This document shows positions 24,473-32,651 of a stretch of DNA of 37,377 nucleotides, piece by piece. Below the pieces are notes generated by a model. That model searched no databases, was not told the origin of the DNA, and saw nothing but the letters and a program-made list of their open reading frames with translations. The stretch is from Solobacterium sp. (GTDB taxonomy: Bacteria > Bacillota_I > Bacilli_A > Erysipelotrichales > Erysipelotrichaceae). The translations under genes were made by a program, and so were the position numbers. The stretch lies in the NCBI GenBank assembly GCA_024696355.1, contig JAILGV010000095.1, positions 1 to 37,377 on the forward strand. Reading direction: 5' to 3'. Each line of letters starts with the position of its first letter. Within the stretch, counting starts at the first letter, position 1.

Positions 24473-26125
24473 ATGAAAAAGAGATTATTCTCATTAACAG
24501 CTTGTGCCGCAATGGCATTAAGTCTGTTAGCAGGCTGCGGCGGAACAGATGCTGCAGCAACCAATCAGGGCGGATCAACGAATGAAAACGGTGAATACGT
24601 TCTTGAAACTCTCAACATCACAGTTGACGGTACAATTACAGCAACTGTCGATGCTGGCCAGGCTGAATTCGTCGCACAGTGGGAAAAAGCAGTCGGCGAA
24701 AGACTCGGCCATCCGATCAAGCTGAACATTACACAGCTCGACCACTCTGACTACTCCGGAACAGTTTCCAGAACACTGACAACCGGACAGCCGGGCGATC
24801 CTGGTTATCCTGATGCACTGATCATGTCCGCTTCCATGCTGAGACAGTATCAGACAACAGGTCTCCTCTGGAACCTCGCCAATGCATATGACAATGCTGA
24901 ATTCCAGAGCCGTGTTACACTCCCGTCCATCAATATGAATCTCCGCACTTCCGATGGTTCCCAGTACGGATTCTCTCCGACATACGGAAACGGATGCGTT
25001 ACTTACCTCAAGAAGGGCTGGCTGGAAGCAGTCGGCAAGTCAATTGATGACATCAAGACATTCGATGACTACTATGCAGTCCTCAAGGCGTTCACACAGG
25101 ACGATCCGGACGGCGACGGCACCAACAAGACATACGGCGTTATCGCAGCTGGCTTCGGCAAACTGGATGAAGCTCCGTACATCAACTACATGCCGGAATT
25201 CTGGCAGGGTGCTTATCCTTCCTTCTACAAGAGCCGTGAAACAGGACAGTGGGTTGACGGTTTCGCAGAAGATGCTACAATCGCTGCTCTTGCAAGACTG
25301 AACCAGGCTTACAAAGACGGTATCATTGACCCGGATACAGAAGAAGCAGGAACAAAGCAGGCTCGTGAGAAGTTCTTCTCCAACGACCAGACAACTTCCG
25401 AAGGCGCATTCACATACTGGGCAGGTACATGGCTGAGAACTCTGACTGACAACATGAACAAGAACGAAGTCAAGAAGCAGTCAGGCGAACTCGAAGAACT
25501 CGTACAGCTTCCTCCGATCAAGGAAATTAAGGATACATGGGGCGGATACCTCAACCGTGAAGCTCCGACATGGGTTATCACAGATGACGGCGACGGCAAC
25601 GACGCACGTGAACAGGCTATCTTCGATGCACTGTTTGACACAATGCTCGACGGCGGCACAGTACAGACTCTCTGGACATATGGTGCAGAAGATGTTCACT
25701 GGTCCACAAAGGCTGAAGAATTCGTTCTCAACGCTAATGATCCGGACAAGAAAAAGGAATACAAATACGAAGACGGTCAGTTCCACCTGAGACCGAATCC
25801 CAATGATCCGAACTCCCTGTGGAAGAAGAACCATCTCGACGACGTTCTCGTTATCGCTCCGCTTACAAACGGATTCAAAGACAACGATGAACTCATTATC
25901 GAAGGCAACCGGTTCTTTACAGAAAACTGCGTAGACGCTCCTGCAGCAGCTTCCTCACCTACACTGACAGACCACGAAGCAGATCTTGCAGAAGGCAAGA
26001 AGGCTCTGCTGAACAAGGCTGTTGTCGGCGAAATTACACCGGAAGAAGCAGTAGCACAGTATAAGGAAAAGTTCGGCGATATCTCTGCAGCAATCGTTGA
26101 AGAGCTGAACTCTCAGGAACAGTAA
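24473..26125 (+). CDS. lipoprotein solute-binding protein of a sugar ABC importer, LplA/YtcQ-like
   Basis: A 550-residue lipoprotein. The signal peptide MKKRLFSLTACAAMALSL ends in lipobox LAGC with C22 as the lipidated residue, then a Gly/Thr/Asn linker. The mature part is a large family-1 binding protein; this size is typical of LplA/YtcQ-type proteins that bind oligosaccharides for two-permease importers. Calcium-site-like acidic loops are visible (DDPDGDGTNKTYG). The following two permeases and the pectin enzymes point to a galacturonate or rhamnogalacturonan oligosaccharide. It is the only clearly exported protein of the locus. The ribosome site AGGAGGAAGG is very strong, and codon use looks biased towards high expression. 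Confidence 0.92.
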   Translation: MKKRLFSLTACAAMALSLLAGCGGTDAAATNQGGSTNENGEYVLETLNITVDGTITATVDAGQAEFVAQWEKAVGERLGHPIKLNITQLDHSDYSGTVSRTLTTGQPGDPGYPDALIMSASMLRQYQTTGLLWNLANAYDNAEFQSRVTLPSINMNLRTSDGSQYGFSPTYGNGCVTYLKKGWLEAVGKSIDDIKTFDDYYAVLKAFTQDDPDGDGTNKTYGVIAAGFGKLDEAPYINYMPEFWQGAYPSFYKSRETGQWVDGFAEDATIAALARLNQAYKDGIIDPDTEEAGTKQAREKFFSNDQTTSEGAFTYWAGTWLRTLTDNMNKNEVKKQSGELEELVQLPPIKEIKDTWGGYLNREAPTWVITDDGDGNDAREQAIFDALFDTMLDGGTVQTLWTYGAEDVHWSTKAEEFVLNANDPDKKKEYKYEDGQFHLRPNPNDPNSLWKKNHLDDVLVIAPLTNGFKDNDELIIEGNRFFTENCVDAPAAASSPTLTDHEADLAEGKKALLNKAVVGEITPEEAVAQYKEKFGDISAAIVEELNSQEQ

Positions 26126-26126
26126 T

Positions 26127-26285
26127 CAGGATTTATCCTGATGCACAGAGCCGGGGCTCTGTACACAATTGATTCAATTCAGGACACACCCTGCTATTCC
26201 GGGTGAACCGAAGCAGCGGGGTGTGTCCTTCACAACAGATTCTTACTAACATTTATTGAGGGAATTATTCACGGGCATTTGCCCG
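26127..26285 (+). other. run of four hairpins between binding-protein and permease genes
   Basis: Four inverted repeats follow the stop codon: CAGGAT-TT-ATCCTG (26127-26140), CAGAGCC-GG-GGCTCTG (26146-26161), an eleven-base stem AGGACACACCC / GGGTGTGTCCT (26181-26191 with 26219-26229), and CGGGCA-TT-TGCCCG (26272-26285) just before the permease ribosome site. None has a long T run, so they look more like mRNA-protecting or partly terminating structures than a full terminator. Confidence 0.7.
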
Positions 26286-26300
26286 CAGGGGAGAAATACT

Positions 26301-27248
26301 ATGAGTATTAATGAAAACTCAAAGGGACCTCAGGCAGCACCGAAGAAAACGCTGGCGCAGCGGATGAAGCCGTATTTAGGTTTCTATCTGATGTTCCTTC
26401 CGGTCTTCATTTTCGTATTAATTGTTTATTACTGGCCGATGCTGGGTGTCAGATATGCATTCTACAGCTATAAGCTGAGAAGCATTCAGTGGATCGGTCT
26501 CGGAAACTTTGTAAAACTGTTTGCTGAAAAGGAATTCTGGTCGTCATTTGTAAATACACTGATTCTGTCGGTCGGCAAACTGCTTCTTAACACATTTGTT
26601 GCAGTAGTCATTTCAGTCTTCCTGAATGAAATGCTGAACCTCTTCTGCAAGAAATTTGTTCAGACAATTATCTATCTGCCGCACTTCATGTCATGGGCAG
26701 TAGTTGCAGCTATCTTCACACTCTTCCTCTCAACTTCTTCCACAGGTTTCGTCAACGAGACACTGAAGAGCTGGGGATGGATTGAGCAGAGCATTGACTT
26801 CCTGCATTCCAAGACACTGTGGCGTCCGATCTTCTATATGATCGACCTTTGGAAAGAAACAGGTTGGGGAACAGTCGTATTCTTCGCTACACTGTCCGGT
26901 ATTGATCCGGGTCTCTATGAAGCTGCTGAACTCGACGGTGCTACCCGTCTGCAGAAGATCCGCTATGTCACACTGCCGGCTCTGTCCAATACGATTATCA
27001 TTGTTCTGATTCTGAACCTGGCAAAGGTTCTGAACATCTTCGAACCGGTATTCGTTCTCTACAACACACGTGTCCTTGAGGTTTCGGATGTTATCTCAAC
27101 ATACATCTACCGTAAAACCTTCCTTACAGCAATCCCGGACTATGGTTATACAACTGCCGTAGGTCTGTTCAAATCTCTGGTTGGTATGGTGCTCATGCTT
27201 GCCAGTGACTATGCCAGTAAGCGTATCCGCGGACGCGGAATTATGTAA
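26301..27248 (+). CDS. sugar ABC importer permease, LplB type
   Basis: A 315-residue inner-membrane permease with about six hydrophobic segments; the first is YLMFLPVFIFVLIVYYW-like near residues 28-46. The EAA loop that docks the ATPase is YEAAELDGATRLQKIRYVTLP. It forms the translocation channel with the next gene product and is presumably powered by the MsmX-type ATPase at 11100-12299. The ATG at 26301 is chosen because GGGGAG lies seven bases before it; the longer frame from 26256 would run through a hairpin and has no membrane-protein features. A 16-base gap leads to the partner permease. Confidence 0.93.
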   Translation: MSINENSKGPQAAPKKTLAQRMKPYLGFYLMFLPVFIFVLIVYYWPMLGVRYAFYSYKLRSIQWIGLGNFVKLFAEKEFWSSFVNTLILSVGKLLLNTFVAVVISVFLNEMLNLFCKKFVQTIIYLPHFMSWAVVAAIFTLFLSTSSTGFVNETLKSWGWIEQSIDFLHSKTLWRPIFYMIDLWKETGWGTVVFFATLSGIDPGLYEAAELDGATRLQKIRYVTLPALSNTIIIVLILNLAKVLNIFEPVFVLYNTRVLEVSDVISTYIYRKTFLTAIPDYGYTTAVGLFKSLVGMVLMLASDYASKRIRGRGIM

Positions 27249-27264
27249 GGGGGAGGTGTAAAAG

Positions 27265-28101
27265 ATGCAGAAAAAGGCTACTACATTTGATGTAATTCTT
27301 TATATCGTCTTCGGAATTCTTTCCCTGATTATCATCGTTCCGATTTGGAAAGTCGTATCCGACTCCTTCAACGCTGTCGGTGTATACCGTTTCCAGCTCT
27401 GGCCGAATGATCCGACATTAGGCGGTTACCAGACGATCTTCACAACGGCGAAACTGTTCCGTCCGTTCCTGAACTCCGTCATTACAACGCTTGTCGGTAC
27501 GCTCCTCGGTCTTGCACTTGCAACACTCGGAGGCTACGTTCTGAACCAGTATGATATGCCGGGCAGATCCCTGCTGTCATACTTCCTGCTCATTACGATG
27601 ATCTTCTCCGGTGGTATGATTCCTGAGTACCTGGTCATGAAGCGTCTGCACCTGGTTGACAGCATGTGGATTCTCGTTGTCAAGCACGGCATCAACGTTT
27701 ATAACCTGGTTCTTATGAAGAACTTCTTCGAAGGCATTCCGGGCTCTCTGTATGAAGCCGCAAAGCTTGACGGATGCTCACCGATGCAGGTCTTCTACAA
27801 GGTTGTTCTGCCGCTGTCAAAGGCAGCTCTCGCATCCATCGGTCTGATGTTTGCGGTCACAATCTGGAACGACTATTCAACCGTACAGATTTACATTACA
27901 TCACCGAGCCAGGTCAACTTCCAGTATCAGCTGCGAGTTATGATCATGGATGGTGATACACCTACTACAGCATATAAGGTATCCCAGAATACTCTGTACT
28001 ATGCATCCATCGTATGTGCTATTCTGCCGTTCATGGCTGCATATCCTTTCCTGCAGAAATACTTCGTTACAGGTATTAATGCAGGTGCTGTCAAGGAATA
28101 A
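27265..28101 (+). CDS. sugar ABC importer permease, YtcP/LplC type
   Basis: A 278-residue permease with six hydrophobic segments, starting with VILYIVFGILSLIIIVPIW near residues 10-28. The EAA loop is LYEAAKLDGCSPMQVFYKVV, the docking site for the ATPase. It ends in GINAGAVKE, the usual tail of YtcP/LplC permeases. It completes the importer with the preceding permease and binding protein. A strong GGGGGAGGTG ribosome site precedes it, and a terminator-like hairpin follows about 50 bases after the stop. Confidence 0.94.
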   Translation: MQKKATTFDVILYIVFGILSLIIIVPIWKVVSDSFNAVGVYRFQLWPNDPTLGGYQTIFTTAKLFRPFLNSVITTLVGTLLGLALATLGGYVLNQYDMPGRSLLSYFLLITMIFSGGMIPEYLVMKRLHLVDSMWILVVKHGINVYNLVLMKNFFEGIPGSLYEAAKLDGCSPMQVFYKVVLPLSKAALASIGLMFAVTIWNDYSTVQIYITSPSQVNFQYQLRVMIMDGDTPTTAYKVSQNTLYYASIVCAILPFMAAYPFLQKYFVTGINAGAVKE

Positions 28102-28151
28102 CAGATTCTGTCTAAGAACGCGATATTCTGTAACTTATTTGTGTAGAAAGC

Positions 28152-28190
28152 GGGGCAGGAGGGCGTATGCCCGCCTGCCCCTTCATTTTT
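28152..28190 (+). terminator. GC-rich terminator after the importer genes
   Basis: Stem GGGGCAGG / CCTGCCCC, an A-G mismatch, then GGGC / GCCC around a GTAT loop, followed by TTCATTTTT. It lies between the permease and the acetylesterase gene. As no convincing promoter follows, partial readthrough probably sets the level of the downstream enzyme genes. Confidence 0.8.
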
Positions 28191-28205
28191 GACAAGGGGT
28201 ATTTT

Positions 28206-28976
28206 ATGCAGAGAATTATTTATCTCGGTGACAGCACAGTAACGTGGAATCACATTTCCACATATCCGCAGACCGGCCTGTCGCAGGGTTTGCTCTGGTA
28301 CGTAAAAGATGATGTATTTGTGCGCAGCTTTGCAATCAACGGCAGAAGCACAAAATCCTTCATTGACCAGGGACGGCTGGCTGCCGCCGAAGAATATATT
28401 CAGGTCGGAGATTTTGTTTTTATTCAGTTTGGCCACAACGATCAGAAGCTGTCTGATCCGCTGCGTTATGCAGAGCCGTACGGCGCATACCAGGAAAATT
28501 TAAAACGGATGGCCGATATTGCAAGGAATAAGGGAGCCTATCCTGTAATTATTTCTTCTGTTGCAAGAAGACTGTTTGACAATAAAGGCAACTTTCTGCC
28601 GGGTAGCCACGGGGAATACCCGAAGGCGGCAGAGGAACTGGCAAAGCGCGAAAATATTCCGTTTATCGAACTGACGAAAAAATCAGAGGAATATCTGACG
28701 AAGCTTGGTGATTTTGCGTCAAGACCTCTTTATGTATATCCAAAGGATAATTCCCATCTTCAGATTCACGGGGCGGTTGTCATGGCCGGATTTATCGCCG
28801 ACGGACTGCTTGCGCTCGGAAAACCGTACTCCGATCTGCTTGTGCCGCGTGATGCGAAAATTATTGATGAAGATGATGAACCTGCCCGGGATCCGTATGT
28901 TGTAGAAAACATGGGAGAGGCATTCTGTGATCCTTCTATGAACATGGATGTATTCCAGTTTGAAAAGCAGGACTGA
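28206..28976 (+). CDS. SGNH-fold rhamnogalacturonan acetylesterase, CE12-like
   Basis: A 256-residue SGNH/GDSL esterase with all blocks: S10 in YLGDST, G46 in INGRSTKSF, N78 in QFGHNDQK, and D181/H184 in DNSHLQIHG. The GDST form and the NGRST block are typical of CE12 rhamnogalacturonan acetylesterases such as Bacillus YesT. It removes acetyl groups from galacturonate in rhamnogalacturonan. There is no signal peptide, so it is cytoplasmic. The start at 28206 is chosen over 28167 because the earlier frame would begin inside the terminator hairpin, while AAGGGG sits before 28206. Confidence 0.92.
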   Translation: MQRIIYLGDSTVTWNHISTYPQTGLSQGLLWYVKDDVFVRSFAINGRSTKSFIDQGRLAAAEEYIQVGDFVFIQFGHNDQKLSDPLRYAEPYGAYQENLKRMADIARNKGAYPVIISSVARRLFDNKGNFLPGSHGEYPKAAEELAKRENIPFIELTKKSEEYLTKLGDFASRPLYVYPKDNSHLQIHGAVVMAGFIADGLLALGKPYSDLLVPRDAKIIDEDDEPARDPYVVENMGEAFCDPSMNMDVFQFEKQD

Positions 28977-28987
28977 ACAAATTACCC

Positions 28988-30793
28988 ATGAGTTTTAAAA
29001 CAGCACCGCTTCTGAATGAACAGGACGACCGCTTCGTAACCTACTACCGTAAGTATCCGGACCGTCCGCTGATGGTTCTGCTCGGGTTATACAGAGGTCA
29101 GTACTACAAATTTTTAATCAGCTCCTTTTTCTACCTGATTAAACATTCGCCGGCTCTGTTTTCGCCGCTTCTGCTCGCAAATGTCATCAACGGCGTGCTT
29201 GCGGGCGGAAAGGAAGCCGAGCGGGCAATTATCGTAAATGTCGGCATCTGGCTTGCGCTTCTGCTGATCCATGTGCCGGCAAATTACATGCACGCCAAAT
29301 ACAAGAGCATGCTGACAAGAGGGACGGAGGCAGGCCTGCGTGCCGCGCTGGTGCACAAGCTTTCCGAACTCTCCATTCTCTATCATGTACGGATGCAGTC
29401 AGGCAAACTTCAGTCCAAAATCATCCGTGACGTAGAAGCAATCGAAACCCTCTCATCACAGCTGTTTGTCAATGTCGTAAATATCACGATGAATGCGGCG
29501 ATCGTACTCTGTATTACTGCCGTCAAGAACCGCACTATCCTGCTGTTCTTTGTACTGGTGGCGCCGATCGCATCGTTAACGATTATTTCATTCCGGAGGA
29601 AAATCAAAAAAGCCAACCAGAGCTACCGTCTGGAAATGGAGGAAACTTCTGCCAGAGTCATGGAAATGGTAGAGATGGTGCCGGCTGCCCGTGCGCATGC
29701 GCTTGAGGAGGTTGAGCGCAGGAGGATGGTCCGCCAGCTGGAGGAAACCGCCGAAAAAGGCTACCAGCTGGATATGATTCAGTCCAACTTCGGAGCTGTC
29801 GGCTGGGTTGTATTTCAGGTCTTTCAGGCGCTGTGCCTTGGCTTTACCGCCTGGATGGCGCTGACGGGACGGATCAAAGTAGGCGACATTACATTTTATC
29901 AGTCCAGCTTTACCTCGGTTGTCAACCAGGTGACTGCTGTTCTGAATCTTCTGCCGATCATTACCAAAGGACTTGAATCCATTTCATCCGTCGGTGAAGT
30001 GCTTACCAGCGATGACGTGGAACAGAATGACGGCAAGGAAAAGCTGACGGAGCTGAACGGTGAATTCACATTCCGTCATGTCGGCTATCAGTATCCGCAT
30101 ACGGATGAGCCGGTCCTGAAGGATGTAACACTGGATGTTCCGGCAGGAAAGACAGTTGCGATTGTCGGTGAATCCGGATCCGGAAAAACCACGCTTATTT
30201 CACTGATTATCGGATTCATGAAACCGACAAAGGGAAATATCCTCATCGACGGAAAAGACATCACCGAAATTGATCTGAAATCCTACAGAAAGTTTATTTC
30301 GGTCGTTCCTCAGACACCGCTTCTGTTTACCGGAACTCTGCGGGACAACATTACATACGGTCTGGAAAATGCTTCGCAGGAACAGATTGCAAAAGCAGTC
30401 GATGCGGCAGATCTCAGCAAACTGGTGAATGATCTTCCGGCCGGACTCGATACAAATCTTGAAGAACACGGTGCGAATCTTTCCGGCGGACAGCGTCAGC
30501 GCATCGCAATCGCACGCGCAATTATACGTGATCCGAAAGTCATTCTGCTGGATGAGGCAACGTCGGCACTGGATGTGATTTCGGAACGTGAGATTCAGTC
30601 GGCACTGAGCCGTCTGATCAAGGACCGCACAACATTCGTTGTTGCGCACCGTCTGTCAACAATCCGCAATGCAGACTGGATCGTTGTTATGGATCATGGC
30701 GTCATTGCGGAACAGGGAACATATGCTCAGCTGATGGAACAGCAGGGTGTCTTCTATCATATGGAGAGCCTGCAGATCACGCTCAGCAGTTAA
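28988..30793 (+). CDS. ABC half transporter of exporter type, unknown substrate
   Basis: A 601-residue fused membrane and ATPase protein. The N-terminal 330 residues form a six-helix exporter-type domain. The ATPase has Walker A GESGSGKT at 394-401, signature [15 protein letters not shown], Walker B VILLDEATSALD and H-loop VAHRLSTI, all intact, so it should be active as a homodimer. It is not the ATPase of the neighbouring importer, which needs a stand-alone MsmX-type subunit. It lies 11 bases after the acetylesterase and 21 before the YesL-like gene, firmly inside the pectin operon, so its cargo is likely linked to that diet. The ribosome site is weak. Function is otherwise unknown. Confidence 0.88.
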   Translation: MSFKTAPLLNEQDDRFVTYYRKYPDRPLMVLLGLYRGQYYKFLISSFFYLIKHSPALFSPLLLANVINGVLAGGKEAERAIIVNVGIWLALLLIHVPANYMHAKYKSMLTRGTEAGLRAALVHKLSELSILYHVRMQSGKLQSKIIRDVEAIETLSSQLFVNVVNITMNAAIVLCITAVKNRTILLFFVLVAPIASLTIISFRRKIKKANQSYRLEMEETSARVMEMVEMVPAARAHALEEVERRRMVRQLEETAEKGYQLDMIQSNFGAVGWVVFQVFQALCLGFTAWMALTGRIKVGDITFYQSSFTSVVNQVTAVLNLLPIITKGLESISSVGEVLTSDDVEQNDGKEKLTELNGEFTFRHVGYQYPHTDEPVLKDVTLDVPAGKTVAIVGESGSGKTTLISLIIGFMKPTKGNILIDGKDITEIDLKSYRKFISVVPQTPLLFTGTLRDNITYGLENASQEQIAKAVDAADLSKLVNDLPAGLDTNLEEHGANLSGGQRQRIAIARAIIRDPKVILLDEATSALDVISEREIQSALSRLIKDRTTFVVAHRLSTIRNADWIVVMDHGVIAEQGTYAQLMEQQGVFYHMESLQITLSS

Positions 30794-30814
30794 GCAGGAA
30801 CAGGAGGAAGTACT

Positions 30815-31471
30815 ATGGATATCTTTTCACCGGAATCGAAATTTATGACAGCGCTCGGAGTGCTGGCAAATCTGATGATTCTGAATATACTGACACTGCT
30901 TCTGTGTCTGCCTGTGGTAACAGCCGGAGCGTCACTGACAGCGATGTATTATGTTCTGCTGAAGATCGTGCGGGACGAGGAAGGCGATATCATTCAGCAG
31001 TTCTTTCAGGCATTCAAACTCAACTTCAGACAGGCGACGATCATCTGGATCATACTCCTGCTTATATACACTGCACTGTTTGTGGACTGGCGCATCATAA
31101 GGATGCAGGGTGATCAGTTTCCCGGAATTGTCATTATTCTGCTGTACGGCGCTATTGCGGTCGTTTATCTGATTTCGCTGTATATTTTCCCGGTCCTGTC
31201 CAGATACCGGAACACCATCGGCGGAACTGTCAAAACGGCATTCGCGATGTCGGTCTACGGAATCACAGGGATGCGTACAGTGCTCTGCGGTCTCATAAAT
31301 CTCACACCTCTGCTTCTGCTGTTTCTGCTCGGCTATGCAGTAGTGCCGGTATTCCTGTGCTTCTGCTTTACCGGTCCGGGATATTTCAGGGCACAGATAT
31401 ACAGAACGCTCTTCAGTAATTACGAAACAAACGGACAGTCTCAGGTCACGGAGGAGGAAAACAAGGAATGA
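30815..31471 (+). CDS. YesL-like DUF624 membrane protein
   Basis: A 218-residue membrane protein with about five hydrophobic segments. It opens with SPESKFMTALGVLANLMILN and LPVVTAGASLTAMYYVL, the signature region of the YesL/DUF624 family. These small proteins are common in Bacillota beside carbohydrate ABC importers and pectin or rhamnogalacturonan genes (Bacillus yesL lies in such a cluster), but their role is not established. It overlaps the GH105 gene by four bases (ATGA), so the two are translationally coupled. GGAGGAAG precedes its start. Confidence 0.9.
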   Translation: MDIFSPESKFMTALGVLANLMILNILTLLLCLPVVTAGASLTAMYYVLLKIVRDEEGDIIQQFFQAFKLNFRQATIIWIILLLIYTALFVDWRIIRMQGDQFPGIVIILLYGAIAVVYLISLYIFPVLSRYRNTIGGTVKTAFAMSVYGITGMRTVLCGLINLTPLLLLFLLGYAVVPVFLCFCFTGPGYFRAQIYRTLFSNYETNGQSQVTEEENKE

Positions 31472-32613
31472 AAAAAGAAGTAAAAGATCAGATCAATGAA
31501 TACATTGCATATCTTCTGGATCAGTCAAGTGCTGAAAAACCGATGTGGAACAAGGAACTTGTTCTTCAGGGAAAAGCCAACAAGTGGAATTATATTGACG
31601 GCTGCATGATCACTGCCCTGCTGTCTCTTTATGAAATGACAGGCAATGAAAGATACTATACTTTCGCAAAGGACTTTATTGATTACTTCGTGCAGGAAAA
31701 CGGAGAGATCCGTACATATAACGTAAAGGAATACAATCTGGACAACATCAATACAGCAAGCAACCTCTTCTTCCTGTATGAAAAGACGGGAGACGAAAAG
31801 TACAAAAAAGCGCTTGATCTTGTCAGAACACAGCTGGATACCATGCCCAGAACAAAAGAGGGCAGCTTCTGGCACAAGGACATCTATCCGAATCAGGTCT
31901 GGCTGGACGGTCTCTATATGGCTGAACCGTTCTATATGCGCTACGAAACAAAGTTCCGCAAAATGGAAAAGTGCAGCGATGTAATTCATCAGTTTGAAAA
32001 TGTTGAAAAACATATGAAGGATGAAAAGACCGGTCTGTACTATCACGGTTACGATGAATCACGTCAGATGTACTGGGCGGATCCGGTAACCGGATGCAGT
32101 CCGAACTTCTGGCTGAGATCACTCGGCTGGTTCTCGCTTTCCCTGACCGAAACGGTACAGGCTCTGAATGAAGAACTGTACTATGAAAGACGCTATCTTA
32201 TCGGTCTGCTGGAGAAGCTGATCGACGCTCTGATTCCGTTCCAGGATGAGAGCGGAATGTTCTATCAGGTCGTGGACAAGAAAGACGAGAAAGGAAATTA
32301 TCTTGAAACGTCCGGAACTGCGCTGATCGCATATGCGGTTCTGAAAGCTGTCCGTCTCGGATATATTTCTCCGAGATATGCGGCAGTCGGTGAAAAAGCG
32401 TTTGACGGCATCTGCAATAAATATCTGTCAAAGAATCCGGACGGAACGCTGAAGCTTTCCGGTATCTGCCTTGTTGCAGGACTCGGCGGCAAACAGCACA
32501 GAGACGGTTCGCTTGCATATTATTTCAGCGAACCGGTAGTTGAGAATGAAGCAAAAGGTGTAGCACCTTTCCTGCTTGCATATACGGAAATGCTCAGAAG
32601 GGAAAACGCCTGA
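31468..32613 (+). CDS. GH105 unsaturated galacturonyl/rhamnogalacturonyl hydrolase
   Basis: A 381-residue alpha6/alpha6-barrel enzyme like Bacillus YteR/YesR. The catalytic region reads HKDIYPNQVWLDGLYMAEPF, with D147 as the likely general acid; D92 in YNLDNIN may be the second conserved acid. It removes the terminal unsaturated galacturonate left by lyases on oligosaccharides, feeding KduI. There is no signal peptide. Length matches the family (about 370-380). It is coupled to the YesL-like gene by a four-base overlap. Whether the neighbouring sugar in its substrate is rhamnose or galacturonate cannot be read. Confidence 0.94.
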   Translation: MKKEVKDQINEYIAYLLDQSSAEKPMWNKELVLQGKANKWNYIDGCMITALLSLYEMTGNERYYTFAKDFIDYFVQENGEIRTYNVKEYNLDNINTASNLFFLYEKTGDEKYKKALDLVRTQLDTMPRTKEGSFWHKDIYPNQVWLDGLYMAEPFYMRYETKFRKMEKCSDVIHQFENVEKHMKDEKTGLYYHGYDESRQMYWADPVTGCSPNFWLRSLGWFSLSLTETVQALNEELYYERRYLIGLLEKLIDALIPFQDESGMFYQVVDKKDEKGNYLETSGTALIAYAVLKAVRLGYISPRYAAVGEKAFDGICNKYLSKNPDGTLKLSGICLVAGLGGKQHRDGSLAYYFSEPVVENEAKGVAPFLLAYTEMLRRENA

Positions 32614-32651
32614 CAAACCGGAATCAAATCTGAAGGGAAGGTAACACGGAA

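Noticed and set aside
28189-28194. TTGACA as a possible -35 for the acetylesterase gene
   Set aside because: The matching -10 would fall inside the coding region, after the start codon, so it cannot drive the full gene. The word also overlaps the terminator tail.
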